The position numbers and the translations under genes are program-made. 64,000 nt of DNA from DRWZ01 sp964601505 (lineage in GTDB: Bacteria > Calescibacteriota > Calescibacteriia > Calescibacteriales > Calescibacteriaceae), in contig CAZRNR010000004.1 of assembly GCA_964601505.1 (NCBI GenBank), positions 6,858 to 70,857 on the forward strand. The letters are read 5' to 3'. Shown in pieces: positions 52,858 through 62,027 of the stretch. The first letter of the stretch is position 1, and each line of letters begins with the position of its first letter. The notes under the pieces were generated by a model. It worked only from the letters and a program-made list of their open reading frames with translations, made no database searches and was not told where the DNA came from.

Positions 52858-53646
52858 TCATTCTGATCCGATTCTTGATATTATTTTCTCAAGTTCATCT
52901 GTTATGTTCATTTTTTCAGTTTTGAACTCAATTTTTACAGGTGTAATAGTTATATATCCTCTGTCAAGTAGGAAAACATCTATTTTTGATGTGTCTATTA
53001 CAGAATTCTGGTCTACTTTTACTTCTTTTCCACCTATGAACCAGAATTCTCTCCCTCTTGGATCTTGAAACTTCAAAGCCTTTTCTCCATAAATTCTTCT
53101 GCATAATTCGGCGGTTTTTATCCCCTTGATTTCACTTATGGAATGGAAATACGGGAAGTTTATGTTGAAAACGATTCTATCTTGATTTTCTACTGATTTT
53201 ATTATTGACTTTATTATTTCTGTGGAGACTTTTGATATAAACTTTAGGTTTCCTGTTTTGTTTTCTTTTGAGCGGGCAGATATTGCAAATGCTCTGGCAC
53301 CAAGTAGAGAACCTTCTATGGCTCCCCCGAATGTTCCAGAATAGAGTATATCATCACCTGCGTTTTCTCCTATATTTATTCCAGAGACCACAATATCTGG
53401 TGTATCCCCAATTATACCGTTTATAGCTATATTTACACAGTCAGCAGGTGTTCCATATATTTTGAATACCCTCTCTTCAACTTTTACAACCCTTATTGCG
53501 TGAGTCAGAGTTATAGAGTGAGACGAACCTGACCTGTCTTCTGCTGTCGAAAAAATCCAAACTTCTCCAAGTTTTTTTAGTTCAGCACTTATAGATTGTA
53601 TACCCGGGGATTCAAGCCCATCATCATTTACTACAAGTATCTTCAT
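52858..53646 (-). CDS. surE: 5'-nucleotidase/survival protein SurE
   Basis: SurE is a metal-dependent nucleoside monophosphate phosphatase. ILVVNDDGLESPGIQ carries the metal aspartates, DRSGSSHSITL the phosphate loop, and VSGINIGENAGDDILYSGTF is the family signature. The length of 262 residues is normal. It follows ndk by five bases, so the two nucleotide-pool enzymes form an operon. Confidence 0.96.
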   Translation of the reverse strand: MKILVVNDDGLESPGIQSISAELKKLGEVWIFSTAEDRSGSSHSITLTHAIRVVKVEERVFKIYGTPADCVNIAINGIIGDTPDIVVSGINIGENAGDDILYSGTFGGAIEGSLLGARAFAISARSKENKTGNLKFISKVSTEIIKSIIKSVENQDRIVFNINFPYFHSISEIKGIKTAELCRRIYGEKALKFQDPRGREFWFIGGKEVKVDQNSVIDTSKIDVFLLDRGYITITPVKIEFKTEKMNITDELEKIISRIGSE

Positions 53647-53651
53647 TATTC

Positions 53652-54068
53652 TTACATTAGCTCCATTTGGGAGAAGAAGAAGCTTATTTCAAAATCTGCT
53701 GATTCTTTTGAATCTGATCCGTGTATTGAGTTTTTCTCTATATCAATTCCATAAATTTTTCTTATTGTTCCATTTTCTGCTTTTCCAGGATCTGTCGCTC
53801 CCATTATCTTCCTTACTTTTGATATGGCTTCTTCTCCTTCAAAGACTGCGACAACTATTTTACCTGATGACATATATCTTGTCAGAGATTCAAAAAATCC
53901 TTTACCTTTATGGATGCGGTAGAACTCTTCTGCTTCACTTTTGGATATTTTGAGAGATTTTATAGCGGTTAGTTTCAATCCGGCAGATTCTATCATGGAT
54001 AGTATTCGTGTTGCAAGGTTTCTTTCCGTTGCATCAGGTTTTATTATGACTAGTGTTTTTTCTATCAT
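53652..54068 (-). CDS. ndk: Nucleoside diphosphate kinase
   Basis: Ndk balances nucleoside triphosphates through a phospho-histidine. EKTLVIIKPDATERNL is the N-terminus and NSIHGSDSKESA contains the active-site histidine. The block MGATDPGKAENGTIRKIYG is intact. The length is 138 residues. A promoter-like TTTTCA-N17-TATAAT lies just upstream, leaving a very short leader. Confidence 0.96.
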   Translation of the reverse strand: MIEKTLVIIKPDATERNLATRILSMIESAGLKLTAIKSLKISKSEAEEFYRIHKGKGFFESLTRYMSSGKIVVAVFEGEEAISKVRKIMGATDPGKAENGTIRKIYGIDIEKNSIHGSDSKESADFEISFFFSQMELM

Positions 54069-54414
54069 AAATCCAAAAAATTATAATTAGCTTTTGCCTT
54101 ACTGAAAAATCTGAAATACTTTGTGTGGCATTAATTGTTTGATTATTCTCCAAAATTTAAAGGGGGAAGAAATCTAAGCTTTTCATAGGTGTATCTTATG
54201 GCAATGCTAAACACAAAGCCTTTATGTTTTTCTCGCTCCTGTTACTCTAGATTCAATGCTTTGTGTTTGGATAATTCTCACTTGAATTTATTTTGCTTTT
54301 TGTTCGCTTTATTTTTAACCGAATTTGTTTCAGGATCAAAGATATTAGGGATTTAAAAAAAATTGAATTCCAAGTATAGATACTATTTGATTTTATCTAT
54401 TTATTTCATAACAC
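54069..54414. other. Intergenic region with an inverted repeat
   Basis: About 345 bases between ndk and the MFS gene, without a gene. AAACACAAAGC (54210-54220) and GCTTTGTGTTT (54258-54268) are exact inverted copies 37 bases apart. CAATGCT also occurs directly at both arms. The role is unknown; a regulatory stem is one option. Confidence 0.45.
54080..54108 (-). promoter_or_regulatory. Possible sigma-70-type promoter for ndk-surE
   Basis: On the minus strand, TTTTCA (54103-54108) is followed after 17 bases by TATAAT (54080-54085). The -10 match is perfect and the -35 match partial. Initiation would fall within about ten bases of the ndk ATG. Confidence 0.45.
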
Positions 54415-55590
54415 ATGTTTCATAATTCATCGGATTTAAGACATGTTTTTTATTCAGCTTTTTTGATATTCGTGGCGATTTTGGGGATAGGTTTTATAAT
54501 CCCGTTTCTTCCTGATTTTTCAAAGAGAGTTGGAAGTGAGGCTTCCGTAGGGCTTATATATTCTGGATTTGCTTTCGCGAGGCTCTTTGCGGTTCCGGCT
54601 TCTTCTCTGATTTCAGATAGAATAGGAAGAAAACCTGTAATTTTGTTTGGTCTTGTGTTTTATTCCGTCTCTTCTTTTTTATATGTTCATGCTCACGATC
54701 TTGTTTCGCTTTTTGCTGTTAGGTTGGTTCATGGTGTAGCATCTTCTATGATAGTTCCTGTGAGTTTTGCTTATGCTCTTGATTATACGAGGGGAGGAAG
54801 AGAAGGTTTTTCTGCAAGTCTTCTTGGTGGCTCTTTGCTTTTGGGATTCGGTCTTGGACCTGTGATAGGGGGTTTTATCGGTGAGAAAATTGGGGAAGAT
54901 TACGCTTTCTATTTTATGGGAAGCGCGGGAATTTTTGCTCTTATATACTCTTTTATATTTATTTCAGATAGAAAAGAATCTTTAAAAAGCTCTCAAGAAA
55001 CAAGGATAAAGGATATTTTCTCATCTAAGGTTTTTATATTTTCTTTCGTAATATGGTTTTTAATGATGTTCCAAAGAGGAGTAGTTATATCTTATTTTCC
55101 GCTTTTTCTTGAGAATTTAGGATTTAACAAGACAAGTGTCGGTGCTTTCCTGACAACCTATGCAATTTTGTCGTCTGCTTTGCAATATGCTTCAGGAAAT
55201 TTTATAGATAGATTCCAGAATAAGTTTACACCTTCTTTCTTTTTATCAGTTTTATCTTATCTGCTTCTTTTCCCTTTTTATTTTGGAAATGGAAGTTTTA
55301 TCATATTTACAGTTATTCTTTCTGGTGTCCTTTCATCTTTGGTATATCCTTTGGTTATGGCTGAACTTGGTGCAGAAGCGAAAAGAAAACGAAAGGTTGG
55401 TGGAACTATAGGCTTTATGGATTGGGCATTTTCAATAGGAAATATCCTCGGTCCAACTTCTATGGGATTTATTTCAAAATACACCGGAGTGAATCTTATG
55501 TTTGTTGTTCTTTCCTTAATCGGAGTTATTTCAGTCTCAATTTTCTATTTCATTTACAGGGCAGTTAGAGAAGAATCCAGAGGAGAATAA
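54415..55590 (+). CDS. MFS transporter (drug-exporter-like)
   Basis: The 391-residue protein has 12 predicted membrane helices. The loop 2-3 motif SLISDRIGRKPVILFG matches the MFS consensus DxxGRKP. VSFAYALDYTRGG and LGFGLGPVIGGFIGEKIG resemble the exporter-type motif C region. The substrate is not predictable. It is followed six bases later by the nucleotidyltransferase-like gene. Confidence 0.88.
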   Translation: MFHNSSDLRHVFYSAFLIFVAILGIGFIIPFLPDFSKRVGSEASVGLIYSGFAFARLFAVPASSLISDRIGRKPVILFGLVFYSVSSFLYVHAHDLVSLFAVRLVHGVASSMIVPVSFAYALDYTRGGREGFSASLLGGSLLLGFGLGPVIGGFIGEKIGEDYAFYFMGSAGIFALIYSFIFISDRKESLKSSQETRIKDIFSSKVFIFSFVIWFLMMFQRGVVISYFPLFLENLGFNKTSVGAFLTTYAILSSALQYASGNFIDRFQNKFTPSFFLSVLSYLLLFPFYFGNGSFIIFTVILSGVLSSLVYPLVMAELGAEAKRKRKVGGTIGFMDWAFSIGNILGPTSMGFISKYTGVNLMFVVLSLIGVISVSIFYFIYRAVREESRGE

Positions 55591-55596
55591 TTATGC

Positions 55597-56640
55597 ATGA
55601 TGCCAGTAGGTAGATCGGATTTGAAGATAAGGAAAATATTTTTAGATGTACTGAGATCGGGTGGTGAATTTAATCCGCATGTTGTTCGGAAATTTGAAGA
55701 TGATATTTTCAGAATTGCGAAAACATTTGGTGTGGAGCAAGAAATTTTTTACAATTTCAAAAAATATATCCGTCTTGATCTCTTCTCATTACAGTCAAAG
55801 ATTTATAGGGAGAAGGTTATTGCTTATGTTGAGTTTTTGAAGAGACTTAAATCTGTAGGGAATTTTATTCTAATGAAGGGTTTGGGTGTTGCTCAAAAAT
55901 ATTATAAAAACATTCTCGGCAGACACGTTGGAGATATAGATATCCTTGTTCCTGAAGAGGAGAAAGTTGATTTTGTTCTTTTTTTCTCCAAGATAGGTAT
56001 GAGGAGATCAAGACTTTCTGAAATAAAAAAAAAGTTCGGACATTCTGAACAGTTTTTCGCTGGAGATATATCCGTTGGGTTACATACATACCTTTGTGAT
56101 AGATTCTTTGCAGAGTTGAAGTATGAGGATGTAGAAACTCAAAAAGTTTTTCTGGAGATCGGTAGAAAGTCAGTTGAGGTTCTAACACTGGATAATCAGT
56201 GGGACTTGATAGAGCTTTCTTTACACGCTTTCCAACACGCGTTTGCTCTGAGGATACTGCTTGACATATACAAGGTTTTGTTTTCCAAACCAGATCTCAG
56301 GAAGGTGGATAACATAGTTCGGAAATTTAATTTGGGAAATATGGTTTTAGTTTCTTCTCTTTCTTCTTTGAAGTTTTTTTCTAATGATATGGATATGATA
56401 AAGAGAATCTGTTCTGAGTTTAGTTTTTCTTTTATAGACCTTTTATTTTCGGATTTTATATCTTCCGAATTTTTTCTTTTTGATTTTAGACAGTATCTTT
56501 ATAGTATTCCATACTTAGACAAGATTTTTTCTCTCATTATTGCTCGTAGGTTTCCTTTCAAAAAGGTGTTAAGTATTATTCCATATCTTCCGAAAGAGTT
56601 TATAAGAAGATATAAGGGTGTTTATGATACGACTATTTAG
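55597..56640 (+). CDS. Nucleotidyltransferase-fold protein of the PF14907 type
   Basis: The 347-residue protein has MKGLGVAQKYYKNILGRHVG followed by DIDILVPEEEKVDFV. This matches the uncharacterised nucleotidyltransferase family often found in polysaccharide and peptide-modification clusters (KGxALxxxYY, RxxGDIDLLV). The DID aspartates should bind metal. The helical C-terminal part is family-typical. AGGAG precedes the ATG. It sits between an exporter and a lipoprotein/Wza pair, consistent with an envelope polysaccharide function (inference). Confidence 0.7.
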   Translation: MMPVGRSDLKIRKIFLDVLRSGGEFNPHVVRKFEDDIFRIAKTFGVEQEIFYNFKKYIRLDLFSLQSKIYREKVIAYVEFLKRLKSVGNFILMKGLGVAQKYYKNILGRHVGDIDILVPEEEKVDFVLFFSKIGMRRSRLSEIKKKFGHSEQFFAGDISVGLHTYLCDRFFAELKYEDVETQKVFLEIGRKSVEVLTLDNQWDLIELSLHAFQHAFALRILLDIYKVLFSKPDLRKVDNIVRKFNLGNMVLVSSLSSLKFFSNDMDMIKRICSEFSFSFIDLLFSDFISSEFFLFDFRQYLYSIPYLDKIFSLIIARRFPFKKVLSIIPYLPKEFIRRYKGVYDTTI

Positions 56641-57136
56641 GTATGTAAATTCTTTCCTTTTTTTGATGTTGATCTTGTTTTTCTTTGAGGGATGCATGAA
56701 GAGAAACATATCATCTTCAGTAGGTAGTGGAATTGGTTTTCCCCCGCAGAGCGGTATTGCTAGGTTGAGACTCACTCCAGGAAACATTGATGAAAATGTT
56801 AGGCCTGCTATAGATTTTTACGGTATATATAGGCTGGATAAAAAAGATTTTGTTCCTTCTACTGGCTTTGGTTTAATTTTTGATATCCTTGAGATAGATG
56901 ACAGAGTATTTCCAGCATTTGGTTCTTCTCTTAATCTTATATATCTTTACGATAAGGAGCAAAAGAAATGGAATGTAAATAGTGAGTTTCTTCTTGTTAT
57001 TTATGCCGAGAGTGTTATATCTAAGAATTTATCTGTATTTTACGAGCTCCCGGTGAATGTTGTCAGGGCTAATATCTTCCCAAAGTTTGGTCTCATCGTT
57101 GGAGGTGTATTTTACATAAAAAGGGAAGGGAGGTAA
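56618..57136 (+). CDS. Lipoprotein of unknown function
   Basis: The 172-residue protein has a hydrophobic signal and lipobox FFEGC near residue 26. The mature part is beta-rich and glycine-poor, ending in PKFGLIVGGVFYIKRE, which could fit a small outer-membrane-associated barrel-like domain. The frame starts 23 bases inside the preceding gene; ATG 56624 is an equally possible start. It lies four bases before the Wza-like gene. Confidence 0.65.
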   Translation: MFMIRLFRYVNSFLFLMLILFFFEGCMKRNISSSVGSGIGFPPQSGIARLRLTPGNIDENVRPAIDFYGIYRLDKKDFVPSTGFGLIFDILEIDDRVFPAFGSSLNLIYLYDKEQKKWNVNSEFLLVIYAESVISKNLSVFYELPVNVVRANIFPKFGLIVGGVFYIKREGR

Positions 57137-57140
57137 TAGG

Positions 57141-57830
57141 ATGAGACTTTATTTTTTGTTTTTTTTGTTGTTTATCTTTTATGGATGTTATAAGGTTCCT
57201 CCACCTCCGCCACCTGGAGCTTATGTTCCTCCTGAGACAAGATATCCGATTGGGCCGGGGGACTTTGTTGAGATAAGGCTTTTTCCAGATGATATAAGTT
57301 TTTCTGGAGTTTATCAGGTAGATGATGAAGGGAGGGTAATACTTCCGCTTTTGGGGGAGGTCTATGTTGCTGGACTCACATCTGTGGTGCTACGTTTGAA
57401 GATGGAAGAACTCCTATCAAAATACATAAGGAACCCTAAAGTCGCCGTTTACATAAGAGATATGAAGAGTCAGAAGATATTCGTTTGGACAAATGAGAAA
57501 GTTGGAGTTATATTTCTTCAGAGGCCTATAAATGTCCTTGAAACTGCAATTATGGCTGGAGTTTCTCCACGCACTTCAAAGCTTTCAAGAATCTATATAC
57601 TCAGATGGGATGAAAGTAAAAAACGGAGCGATATATATTCGGTAGATCTTGAAAAGATTATAAGAGAGGGAGATTTCTCGCAGAATGTGTATCTTCACCC
57701 TGGGGACATTGTTTTTATTCCATCAAAATATACTGAATCTTTCAGAGAAGTTCTTAGTTTTTATTCATCAATTGGTTGGGGTTTGCTTTATGGATTTTCC
57801 GGACTCCAGGTTCTTGGGATTGCTAGGTAA
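57141..57830 (+). CDS. Wza-like polysaccharide export lipoprotein
   Basis: The 229-residue protein has a lipobox signal (LLFIFYGC) and a proline-rich linker. The polysaccharide export domain follows (YPIGPGDFVEIRLF, DDEGRVILPLLGEVYVAGL), then an SLBB-type domain (KVGVIFLQRPINVLETAIMA, VYLHPGDIVFIPSKY). Such proteins form or cap the outer-membrane channel for capsule or exopolysaccharide. It is short compared with Wza (~380 residues), having only one SLBB domain. No Wzc kinase is in the window. Confidence 0.88.
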   Translation: MRLYFLFFLLFIFYGCYKVPPPPPPGAYVPPETRYPIGPGDFVEIRLFPDDISFSGVYQVDDEGRVILPLLGEVYVAGLTSVVLRLKMEELLSKYIRNPKVAVYIRDMKSQKIFVWTNEKVGVIFLQRPINVLETAIMAGVSPRTSKLSRIYILRWDESKKRSDIYSVDLEKIIREGDFSQNVYLHPGDIVFIPSKYTESFREVLSFYSSIGWGLLYGFSGLQVLGIAR

Positions 57831-57880
57831 TTTGTTTTTTTCCTGATTTAATTTTGGTTTATTACAAAATTCAATAAAAG

Positions 57881-59209
57881 GTGGAACTCTTTGGAACGGA
57901 TGGTATAAGATTTTTGACAGTTCAAGATAAAAATAAGGAACTAGTTTATTCTCCTTTTTTCATATCTCGTATTGGATATGCGGCGGCAAGAGTTTTAAAA
58001 AAAGGTAAATATATTCTTGTATGGGACACTAGAAAATCATCTCATCATATAAGTTATACTTTTTCCGCGGTCTTATCTTCTTTTGGATTTGAAACTTTGC
58101 TCGGTGGAGTTCTCCCTACACCTTCTGTTTCTGCTCTGATAATTTCTTTAGGACTTTCTGGAGGTTTTTCTGTTTCCGCATCTCATAATCCACCCGAATT
58201 CAATGGGATAAAATTTTTTCTTGAAAATGGCCTGAAAGCAGATGAGGATACAGAGGCAAAGATAGAATCAGAGTTTTCGAAATTTTCTGAGGATAAAATT
58301 ACTTGCCAGATCTCTCATATTCGCAATTTTGAAGATGTAGCTTACTCAGCTTATGTTAGCTTTATTAAGAATTTGTTTCCGAAAGGTTTTTTGAGGGGTT
58401 TAAAGATTGTTTTAGATTGTTCAAATGGTGCTACATATAAGGTTGCTCCGCATATTTTCTCTTCGTTTTTAGCAGATATTGAATTAGTTGGTTGCAATCC
58501 AGATGGAGAAAACATAAACGTTGGTGTTGGATCTGAAAATCCTAATGCAGCTTTGAGAAAGAGTGGGGATTTCAAGCTTATATTTGATGGAGATGGAGAC
58601 AGGATTCTCATAGGAGATAGTAAGGGGAATCTTTATGATGGTGATCATATAATCTCTCTTCTTACAAGATTTATGAAAGATGAAGGAAAGCTAAAGGGAG
58701 CAGTTGTTGGGACTATTTTATCTAATAAGGCTTTGGAGGATTTTGTGAAAAATAAACTTGGTGCGAGATTTGAGAGAGTTAATGTCGGGGATAGAAATAT
58801 AGCTTATAAGATGAGGGAGATTGGCTCTAATATAGGTGGGGAAGAATCTGGACATATTATTCTGTCTGATATAGTGCCTACAGGAGATGGGATAATAGTT
58901 GGGCTCCAAACATTGTTTTATATTTTGAAATCCGGTAAGGATTTGAGTGATTTAGTGATAAAGAAATATTACCAAGCTAAGGGCAAGATAGATGTTCCAA
59001 AGAAAGAGGATTTGGGTTCGGAGAAATTTTCTTTTTTGCATAAGATATTTTCAGATATTGAGAGAGCGGGGGGGAGAGCTGTTGTCAGGTATTCTGGGAC
59101 CGAGCCCGTTTTAAGAGTTATGGTTGAGCACGCGGATGAAAGTTTTGCAGAAAGATACAAGGATATTATAATAGGTGAGCTTTCACCTATTTTTAGGAAT
59201 CAGGCTTAA
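57881..59209 (+). CDS. glmM: Phosphoglucosamine mutase
   Basis: GlmM interconverts glucosamine 6- and 1-phosphate for peptidoglycan and lipopolysaccharide. The start codon is GTG, opening MELFGTDGIR. The phosphoserine is S101 in VSASHNPPEFNGIKF. The metal loop is IFDGDGDRILIGD and the sugar loop GGEESGHIILSD. RYSGTEPVLRVMVE is the phosphate-binding site. All four domains are present at 442 residues. Confidence 0.95.
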   Translation: MELFGTDGIRFLTVQDKNKELVYSPFFISRIGYAAARVLKKGKYILVWDTRKSSHHISYTFSAVLSSFGFETLLGGVLPTPSVSALIISLGLSGGFSVSASHNPPEFNGIKFFLENGLKADEDTEAKIESEFSKFSEDKITCQISHIRNFEDVAYSAYVSFIKNLFPKGFLRGLKIVLDCSNGATYKVAPHIFSSFLADIELVGCNPDGENINVGVGSENPNAALRKSGDFKLIFDGDGDRILIGDSKGNLYDGDHIISLLTRFMKDEGKLKGAVVGTILSNKALEDFVKNKLGARFERVNVGDRNIAYKMREIGSNIGGEESGHIILSDIVPTGDGIIVGLQTLFYILKSGKDLSDLVIKKYYQAKGKIDVPKKEDLGSEKFSFLHKIFSDIERAGGRAVVRYSGTEPVLRVMVEHADESFAERYKDIIIGELSPIFRNQA

Positions 59210-59285
59210 TTCTGGTCGCAGGACTTTTTTAAATGCGTGGAAAATTTTGTAAGTTAGGTGTGCGAAGAAATAGGTATCTGTATTT

Positions 59286-60167
59286 TCAGATTTCCACACC
59301 GAATATTCTTGGATGTTTATAGTCATAGAAACCTTTTCCGACTTTCCTACCAAGGTGCCCTGCCGAGACAAGCTCTCTGAGCTTGGCAGGAGCAGAGAAT
59401 CTTTGATCTTTTGTTCTTTCAAATACATTGTCAGCTATTGCAAGAACTATGTCAAGTCCCATAAAATCAGCAAGTTCAAAGGGGCCCATGGGTTGTCCTA
59501 ATCCAAGTTTGCATGCCTTATCTATATCTTCTGGTTTTGCTATTCCCTTCTCATACATTTCTATAGCTTCAAGTATAAATGGTATGAGTAAAGCATTTCC
59601 TATAAACCCAGGGGTATCTCTCGCTATCACGGGTTCTTTGTCTAAGTTTTTTGCGAAATCAACTGCAAACTTTATAAATGCTTCGTCTGTTTTTAGGGAT
59701 GGGATGACTTCTATGAGTTTCATTACAGGTGGGGGGTTAAAGAAGTGGAATCCTAAGAATCTTTCTGGATTTTTGAGAGCTCTGGCGATTTCAATAACCG
59801 GTATGGAAGATGTATTTGTGAATATTGGAGTGTTCTCATTCACTACTTCTTCTACTTTTGAAAGAACATCATGTTTTATCTTTATGTCTTCATTCACTGC
59901 TTCTATTACAAGTGAATCTGGTGAGATGTCAGATATATTTGTTGTTCCACGCATTCTTGAGATGTTGTCTTTTATTTTTTCTTCTGTTATTCTTCCTCTT
60001 TTGAGGCTTCCTTCATAGAATTTTTTAATGTGCTCAATACCTTTTTGAAGTGTTTTTTCATCTTTCTCTACTACTACGACATTGAAACCTTTGTTGAGTA
60101 GGACGATAGCTATTCCAAATCCCATTACTCCGCATCCTATAACAGCACAGTTTTTTATATCTTGCAT
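59286..60167 (-). CDS. hbd: 3-hydroxybutyryl-CoA dehydrogenase
   Basis: The 293-residue NAD(P)-dependent enzyme has the dinucleotide loop AVIGCGVMGFGIA. TNTSSIPVIEIA, LGFHFFNPPPVMKLIEVI (with the catalytic histidine) and DTPGFIGNALLIPF are further family blocks. The C-terminal domain ends in GRKVGKGFYDY. It is a stand-alone enzyme without a fused crotonase. It could work with the acyl-CoA dehydrogenase at 14.1 kb in butyryl-CoA or beta-oxidation steps. Confidence 0.94.
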   Translation of the reverse strand: MQDIKNCAVIGCGVMGFGIAIVLLNKGFNVVVVEKDEKTLQKGIEHIKKFYEGSLKRGRITEEKIKDNISRMRGTTNISDISPDSLVIEAVNEDIKIKHDVLSKVEEVVNENTPIFTNTSSIPVIEIARALKNPERFLGFHFFNPPPVMKLIEVIPSLKTDEAFIKFAVDFAKNLDKEPVIARDTPGFIGNALLIPFILEAIEMYEKGIAKPEDIDKACKLGLGQPMGPFELADFMGLDIVLAIADNVFERTKDQRFSAPAKLRELVSAGHLGRKVGKGFYDYKHPRIFGVEI

Positions 60168-60286
60168 GTTTTTTATTTTTTCTTTATTACGCTCAATCTT
60201 CGGTTTTTCAGGATTTATTAGGTTATTTGGATAAATTTTTTAGTGATGTAAAATAATTATTTTATTTTTGGCGAAAGTTATTTTAT

Positions 60287-61129
60287 ATGCAGGCGGATGA
60301 GTTTATTCTTTTCAAAGGTGAAGCTATAAAATTGATACAGGATGCGATATGTAAGATTGAAAGATTAGTTAATAAGTATGATGAGAAAGTTCTGTATGAT
60401 GCCTATTCAGATATTCATACTGTAAAAGGTGAGGCTGGTTTTTTTAAACTGAATGATGTTGCGGAAGTCCTACATTTTGTTGAGGAAGAAATAAATAGAT
60501 TAGCGAAAGAAGGGAAAGTTGTAGAGGAGCAAGTTGATGAGATAAAGAAGAAACTACTTTTCGTTGTTGCAAGGATAAAAAGTATAAGGAATGAAGATAT
60601 AAGGAATGAGGAAGATTTTTTAGAGTATGTCAAGAATTTTTTTGATGAGTATGCAAGGTATTTGGGTAAGAATGCTAAGCTTGATTTTAAAATAGATGCA
60701 TCTGTTGGGGAAAACTTGATTTACCTTATGCACATTGTGATAGGACTTTTGAGGAATGCATTGGAACATGCTATAGAGTTCCCGGAGCAGAGGAAACTTA
60801 AAAACAAAGATGAGGTGGGGAAGATATCTATAAGTATTTCTATGCTTCCGTCGCATAGGATAGAGTTTTATTATAGAGATGATGGTGTTGGTTTTCCTGA
60901 AGAGATAGTTTCAAAGGTCAATAGCGGAGATATAGAGTCTATAAAAGGTTTTTCATCAAGTGTTGGAAGGGTTTCTATACACTCGGGTAGGGGTATGGGG
61001 CTATATTCAATTTATAAAATTATAACAAGTAAGTTTTGTGATGGTAAGATATTTATCAGGAGCGAGAAAGATAGAGGTTCCGAGATAAATATTACTTTTT
61101 TATTGAAAGATAGGGAAGAGAAATGTTAG
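60287..61129 (+). CDS. Minimal CheA-like protein: HPt plus HATPase
   Basis: Residues ~1-100 form a histidine phosphotransfer domain with H44 in SDIHTVKGEAGFFKL. Residues ~140-275 form a histidine-kinase ATPase domain of the CheA class: N box GLLRNALEHAIEF (N157), DDGVGFP (D199) and SGRGMGLYSIY (G2 box). The P2, P3 dimerisation and P5 CheW-binding domains of CheA are missing. It may autophosphorylate or serve as a phosphorelay node; no response regulator is nearby. No Shine-Dalgarno is obvious. Confidence 0.75.
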   Translation: MQADEFILFKGEAIKLIQDAICKIERLVNKYDEKVLYDAYSDIHTVKGEAGFFKLNDVAEVLHFVEEEINRLAKEGKVVEEQVDEIKKKLLFVVARIKSIRNEDIRNEEDFLEYVKNFFDEYARYLGKNAKLDFKIDASVGENLIYLMHIVIGLLRNALEHAIEFPEQRKLKNKDEVGKISISISMLPSHRIEFYYRDDGVGFPEEIVSKVNSGDIESIKGFSSSVGRVSIHSGRGMGLYSIYKIITSKFCDGKIFIRSEKDRGSEINITFLLKDREEKC

Positions 61130-61174
61130 CTCTGCTAATATTATTTTAGTAAATATTGTGAAAGATATTGAAAA

Positions 61175-61203
61175 TTGTTCTTTTAAGGTTGAATTATTAT
61201 AAT
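61175..61203 (+). promoter_or_regulatory. Sigma-70-type promoter for the PIG-L gene
   Basis: TTGTTC (61175-61180), a 17-base spacer, then TATAAT (61198-61203), 27 bases before the ATG. A Shine-Dalgarno-like GAGAGGGGA follows at 61212-61220. Confidence 0.6.
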
Positions 61204-61229
61204 TTAATTTTGAGAGGGGACTGGAAGTT

Positions 61230-61889
61230 ATGTCCTTAAATGTGCTAGCAATAGGAGCTCATCCAGATGATGTTGAATTTGGTTGCGGAGGAACATTAAT
61301 AAAATTGTCAAGGCTTGGTGCCAAGATAACCATTTTCATCGCTACTTCTGGAGATGTTGGCGGTGAGGCCGAGGTTAGAATAAATGAATCAAAAAAGGCT
61401 GCAGAATTTCTCAAATCTAAAATTTTGTTTGGAGGTTTCAAAGATACCTATCTTTCTTATTCAAGAGAGCTTATTCAGAAAATAGAATCAGTTGTTAAAG
61501 AGGCGAATCCTCATATAATCTTTGTCAATTATTATGAGGATACTCACCAGGATCATTATGCTCTTTCAAAAGCCACGATAACTGCTACAAGATATTCAAG
61601 AAATCTTCTTTTTTATGAGGTTCCAAGCACATCTGCAAGCTTTAAACCAGATGTTTTTACAGATGTTTCAGATGTTCTTGAGGAAAAATTGAAACTCCTT
61701 CTTTGCCATGAATCTCAGGTTTATAAAGTAAATATTGGAAGTTTGGACATATTGCAGGTTGCTAAATCTACTGCGAACTTCAGAGGGATTCAAGCAAGGT
61801 GTGAGTACGCTGAGGGATTCTCTCCATATAGATTTCAGTTCCTTGAAATACTTGAGATAATGGGTAATGGAACTTTGAAAAGATTTTGA
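61230..61889 (+). CDS. PIG-L family deacetylase (BshB1-like)
   Basis: The 219-residue zinc hydrolase has the metal motif GAHPDDVEFGCGGTL and the third ligand in EDTHQDHYALSKATI. TSGDVGGEAEVRINESKKAA and LLFYEVPSTSASFKPDVF are typical of BshB1, the N-acetylglucosaminylmalate deacetylase of bacillithiol synthesis. No bshA or bshC is nearby, so other N-acetylglucosamine substrates remain possible. Confidence 0.85.
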   Translation: MSLNVLAIGAHPDDVEFGCGGTLIKLSRLGAKITIFIATSGDVGGEAEVRINESKKAAEFLKSKILFGGFKDTYLSYSRELIQKIESVVKEANPHIIFVNYYEDTHQDHYALSKATITATRYSRNLLFYEVPSTSASFKPDVFTDVSDVLEEKLKLLLCHESQVYKVNIGSLDILQVAKSTANFRGIQARCEYAEGFSPYRFQFLEILEIMGNGTLKRF

Positions 61890-62027
61890 AACTTTTGGTT
61901 TTCATAAATAAGACGAATTTGCTCAGGAAACTTCCAATAAATATTAGGGAATTTCCAATAAATATTTTCGAGAATATAAATTAAAAAACAAGAATATTGA
62001 GAAATGTTCAGATAAATATTTATTAGG

